15,652 nt of DNA, taken from positions 1 to 15,652 of the forward strand of contig DTVI01000438.1 of NCBI GenBank assembly GCA_012963655.1. Direction: 5' to 3'. Shown here one piece after another: positions 15,201 to 15,652 of this stretch. The notes below the pieces were generated by a model, which was not told the DNA's origin, ran no database searches, and was given only the letters and a program-made list of their open reading frames with translations. Position numbers and translations under genes: made by a program. The DNA comes from Sulfurimonas sp. (GTDB taxonomy: Bacteria > Campylobacterota > Campylobacteria > Campylobacterales > Sulfurimonadaceae). Numbering within the stretch: the first letter of the stretch is position 1; each line of letters opens with the position of its first letter.

Positions 15201-15413
15201 GCTAAGAATATTCCAATTATTGGATATATTGTTTTTGGGGATGATTCTATATCAACAACAGTTAGAGTCCATGGTCCTCTTCAAGACCCTATTATTGAAA
15301 GTTCTGTGAGTAAAAGTGTGATTGTTGCACCCTATAACATTCTTAAAAGAGCGATTAAACTGCCTTTTCAAGCCTTTGGTTTATTTCAAGATGATCAAAA
15401 TAAAAGTCAATAA
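12234..15413 (+). CDS. AsmA/YhdP-like envelope protein (DUF3971 type)
   Basis: A 1059-residue protein with one N-terminal membrane helix (about residues 17-40) and a long periplasmic, strand-rich body without enzyme motifs. The conserved C-terminus runs from about residue 905: VTFSIPDYTKKGLKVQEMYL, then a KAKGQ-like segment (TITAKGQTNI), then IPIIGYIVFGDDSISTTVRV and GPLQDPII. This fits the AsmA/YhdP/TamB superfamily, thought to form hydrophobic bridges that carry phospholipids between inner and outer membrane. Start at 12234 has AAGGTAATAG upstream; an alternative ATG at 12282 has no ribosome site but gives a neater signal anchor. The gene is head-to-head with mltG, both being envelope functions. 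No clear terminator follows. Confidence 0.85.
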   Translation: MTNIILNIIISKIQFIMYSFFAFILSMILLSYAILSYGLSINQLSLPYVKVEQLYIKLDKKLIFHVKRIDVTLGNDTDNTTSVFTLPKLSPIINIARKSFESIDIDELNIKDLNVTFRYTMNSHNPEDNKFTINSNDLNISTFYKTYDDYASLEIQHFIHKPSKVNISGSSIYSFKEENSYASLVLSLSKCATVNLYAYENENEISFTASSNVFSDLAPIVKLFNFDYDLYKWIVPYNKAGSYQLLEAKGIYNYKNEQTLLDTLYIHAKETNLAYTFNESLSPVKGLDADIYFTKGVLDVQPHKASYNKHKIQKGQVHIDFNHEDVLLDIDLYAKVKIEQDIIDILKVYDIPFPARQNTNKTDSHLKIFINLDSRKAYATGHFFIKDASISIEGVDYKIENAFIRLHKSILNIDTAIIHYKDIFSSRVHGQVDLKDVVGDVYFDTRKVSLPISQDKNLILKSKNTRMTMHFTKDTESYILPKTQWAFNDIIIDVQKNEVFLNEKFSAVLLFKDLNVKIKNQLELKINGFYNLKDEYAALDMNMSHFQYIKDDLNISKTSPDIPIELTYKNEKIKLSLSKKSHFFINQKPLIIKPTQFSLYKGYLDTKHTIISYDKTVFSYISTHYKIGAASIKLKTLNTVILDHDTLFIQDSFDVLYHYVKQEHYLDIPKYKIHLTMNKNDEVNLRINDFSNLSQHSNLLKRFDLKEGNANFTYIDDSLGIDIKLINFHPLFSKDGKNIREYNIVGKYEDDVVYLRINKKLDFIYKKKARLSAKNIDFNIFEISDYLKYIKGSKKQEGIDLSVKMKNCNIPLDTYKRKILANSINLNIKDDKIFAQLMYKKGKIFIEGTTEKFIVLGDGLNDTFMNELFKFSDFKGGKLSFVMAGSAKKITGVVHIKDTIIEDYTVLNNTLAFFNTIPSLVTFSIPDYTKKGLKVQEMYLRFDKQDNIIHIKESTIKSKELTITAKGQTNIKKEDIKLVMQVKTDIGSSAKNIPIIGYIVFGDDSISTTVRVHGPLQDPIIESSVSKSVIVAPYNILKRAIKLPFQAFGLFQDDQNKSQ

Positions 15414-15552
15414 AAAGTTCTCTTAAAAATATAAGGCACCAAGAATGATACAAGCAGAAAGTCCCTGAGTCAAAAAATATTTTTCTTCCTAAAGTTTTAG
15501 TCCACAAAAATATCTCTAAAATTAAAAACCTAAAATACCACTATTCAAGTTA

Positions 15553-15652
15553 TTAAATCCAATATAAACCTTTAGGTAGTTCATAAGCACAATATTCTAT
15601 ATGAATAACTCCCCTACTAGAAGGCTTTTTAGACTTTGAGGAAGCATGTAAT
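15553..15652 (-). CDS. 3' end of an unidentified gene (partial)
   Basis: Reading in from the right edge on the minus strand, one frame is open for 32 codons to a TAA at 15553-15555, while the other frame I translated closes early. The tail includes SKSKKPSSRGVIHIEYCAYE and ends PKGLYWI. Its mixed composition looks coding rather than random AT-rich. It converges with the AsmA-like gene, leaving 139 bases between the stops. I do not recognise the family, and the 5' part is outside the window. Confidence 0.5.
   Translation of the reverse strand, partial: LHASSKSKKPSSRGVIHIEYCAYELPKGLYWI

Noticed and set aside
15414..15552. Terminator between the AsmA-like gene and the right-edge gene
   Set aside because: Only the run AAAAAATATTTTT and very short stems are seen; there is no GC-containing hairpin followed by a U-tract.

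Overview
The window is AT-rich and reads as chromosomal DNA of a Campylobacterota bacterium, probably of the Sulfurimonas/Arcobacter type. The assignment rests on four things: a contiguous icd-mdh-fumC-sucC-sucD set with a monomeric isocitrate dehydrogenase and an LDH-like malate dehydrogenase, promoters that have a -10 box but usually no -35, short AAGGA ribosome sites, and AT-rich spacers. It is an inference from protein recall, not from a database search.

Layout. Bases 1-1230 are accessory: two small minus-strand genes that resemble phage-type hypotheticals (191-571 and 788-1015), one possible micro-ORF, an AT-rich bidirectional hairpin terminator, and REP-like GGGGTCAG elements, including a perfect 15-bp inverted repeat at 115-157. 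Bases 1228-2040 hold a DUF4395-type membrane protein whose promoter sits beside a 10-bp tandem repeat that places T-tracts one helical turn apart. Bases 2171-2540 are rnpB, the RNase P RNA, on the minus strand with a recognisable promoter and flanked by copies of a divergent short repeat. Bases 2718-3429 are a MntA-HepT (nucleotidyltransferase/HEPN) toxin-antitoxin pair overlapping by 8 bp.

Bases 3573-11204 are the metabolic core, all on the minus strand and transcribed in the order icd, mdh, fumC, sucC, sucD, then a small heavy-metal-associated (HMA) protein 2 bp after sucD. Together the enzymes cover isocitrate to 2-oxoglutarate, succinyl-CoA to succinate, and fumarate to malate to oxaloacetate. 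All are reversible or nearly so, and the window does not show whether the cycle runs oxidatively or reductively. 2-Oxoglutarate oxidoreductase, citrate-cleaving or -forming enzymes, aconitase and succinate dehydrogenase/fumarate reductase are not in the window. The three long spacers (icd-mdh, mdh-fumC, fumC-sucC) each carry a row of small hairpins, and a 14-bp hairpin follows the HMA gene at the cluster end.

Bases 11360-15413 hold an envelope pair in head-to-head orientation: mltG (peptidoglycan transglycosylase, minus) and a 1059-residue AsmA/YhdP-like protein (plus), whose coding starts overlap by about 23 bp. The last 100 bases hold the 3' end of an unidentified minus-strand gene.

I see no CRISPR array, tRNA or complete insertion sequence. 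I did not find a clearly new multi-gene system. The best candidates for something undescribed are the hairpin rows in the TCA spacers, a roughly 98-nt foldable element after icd, and the overlapping divergent mltG/AsmA starts.
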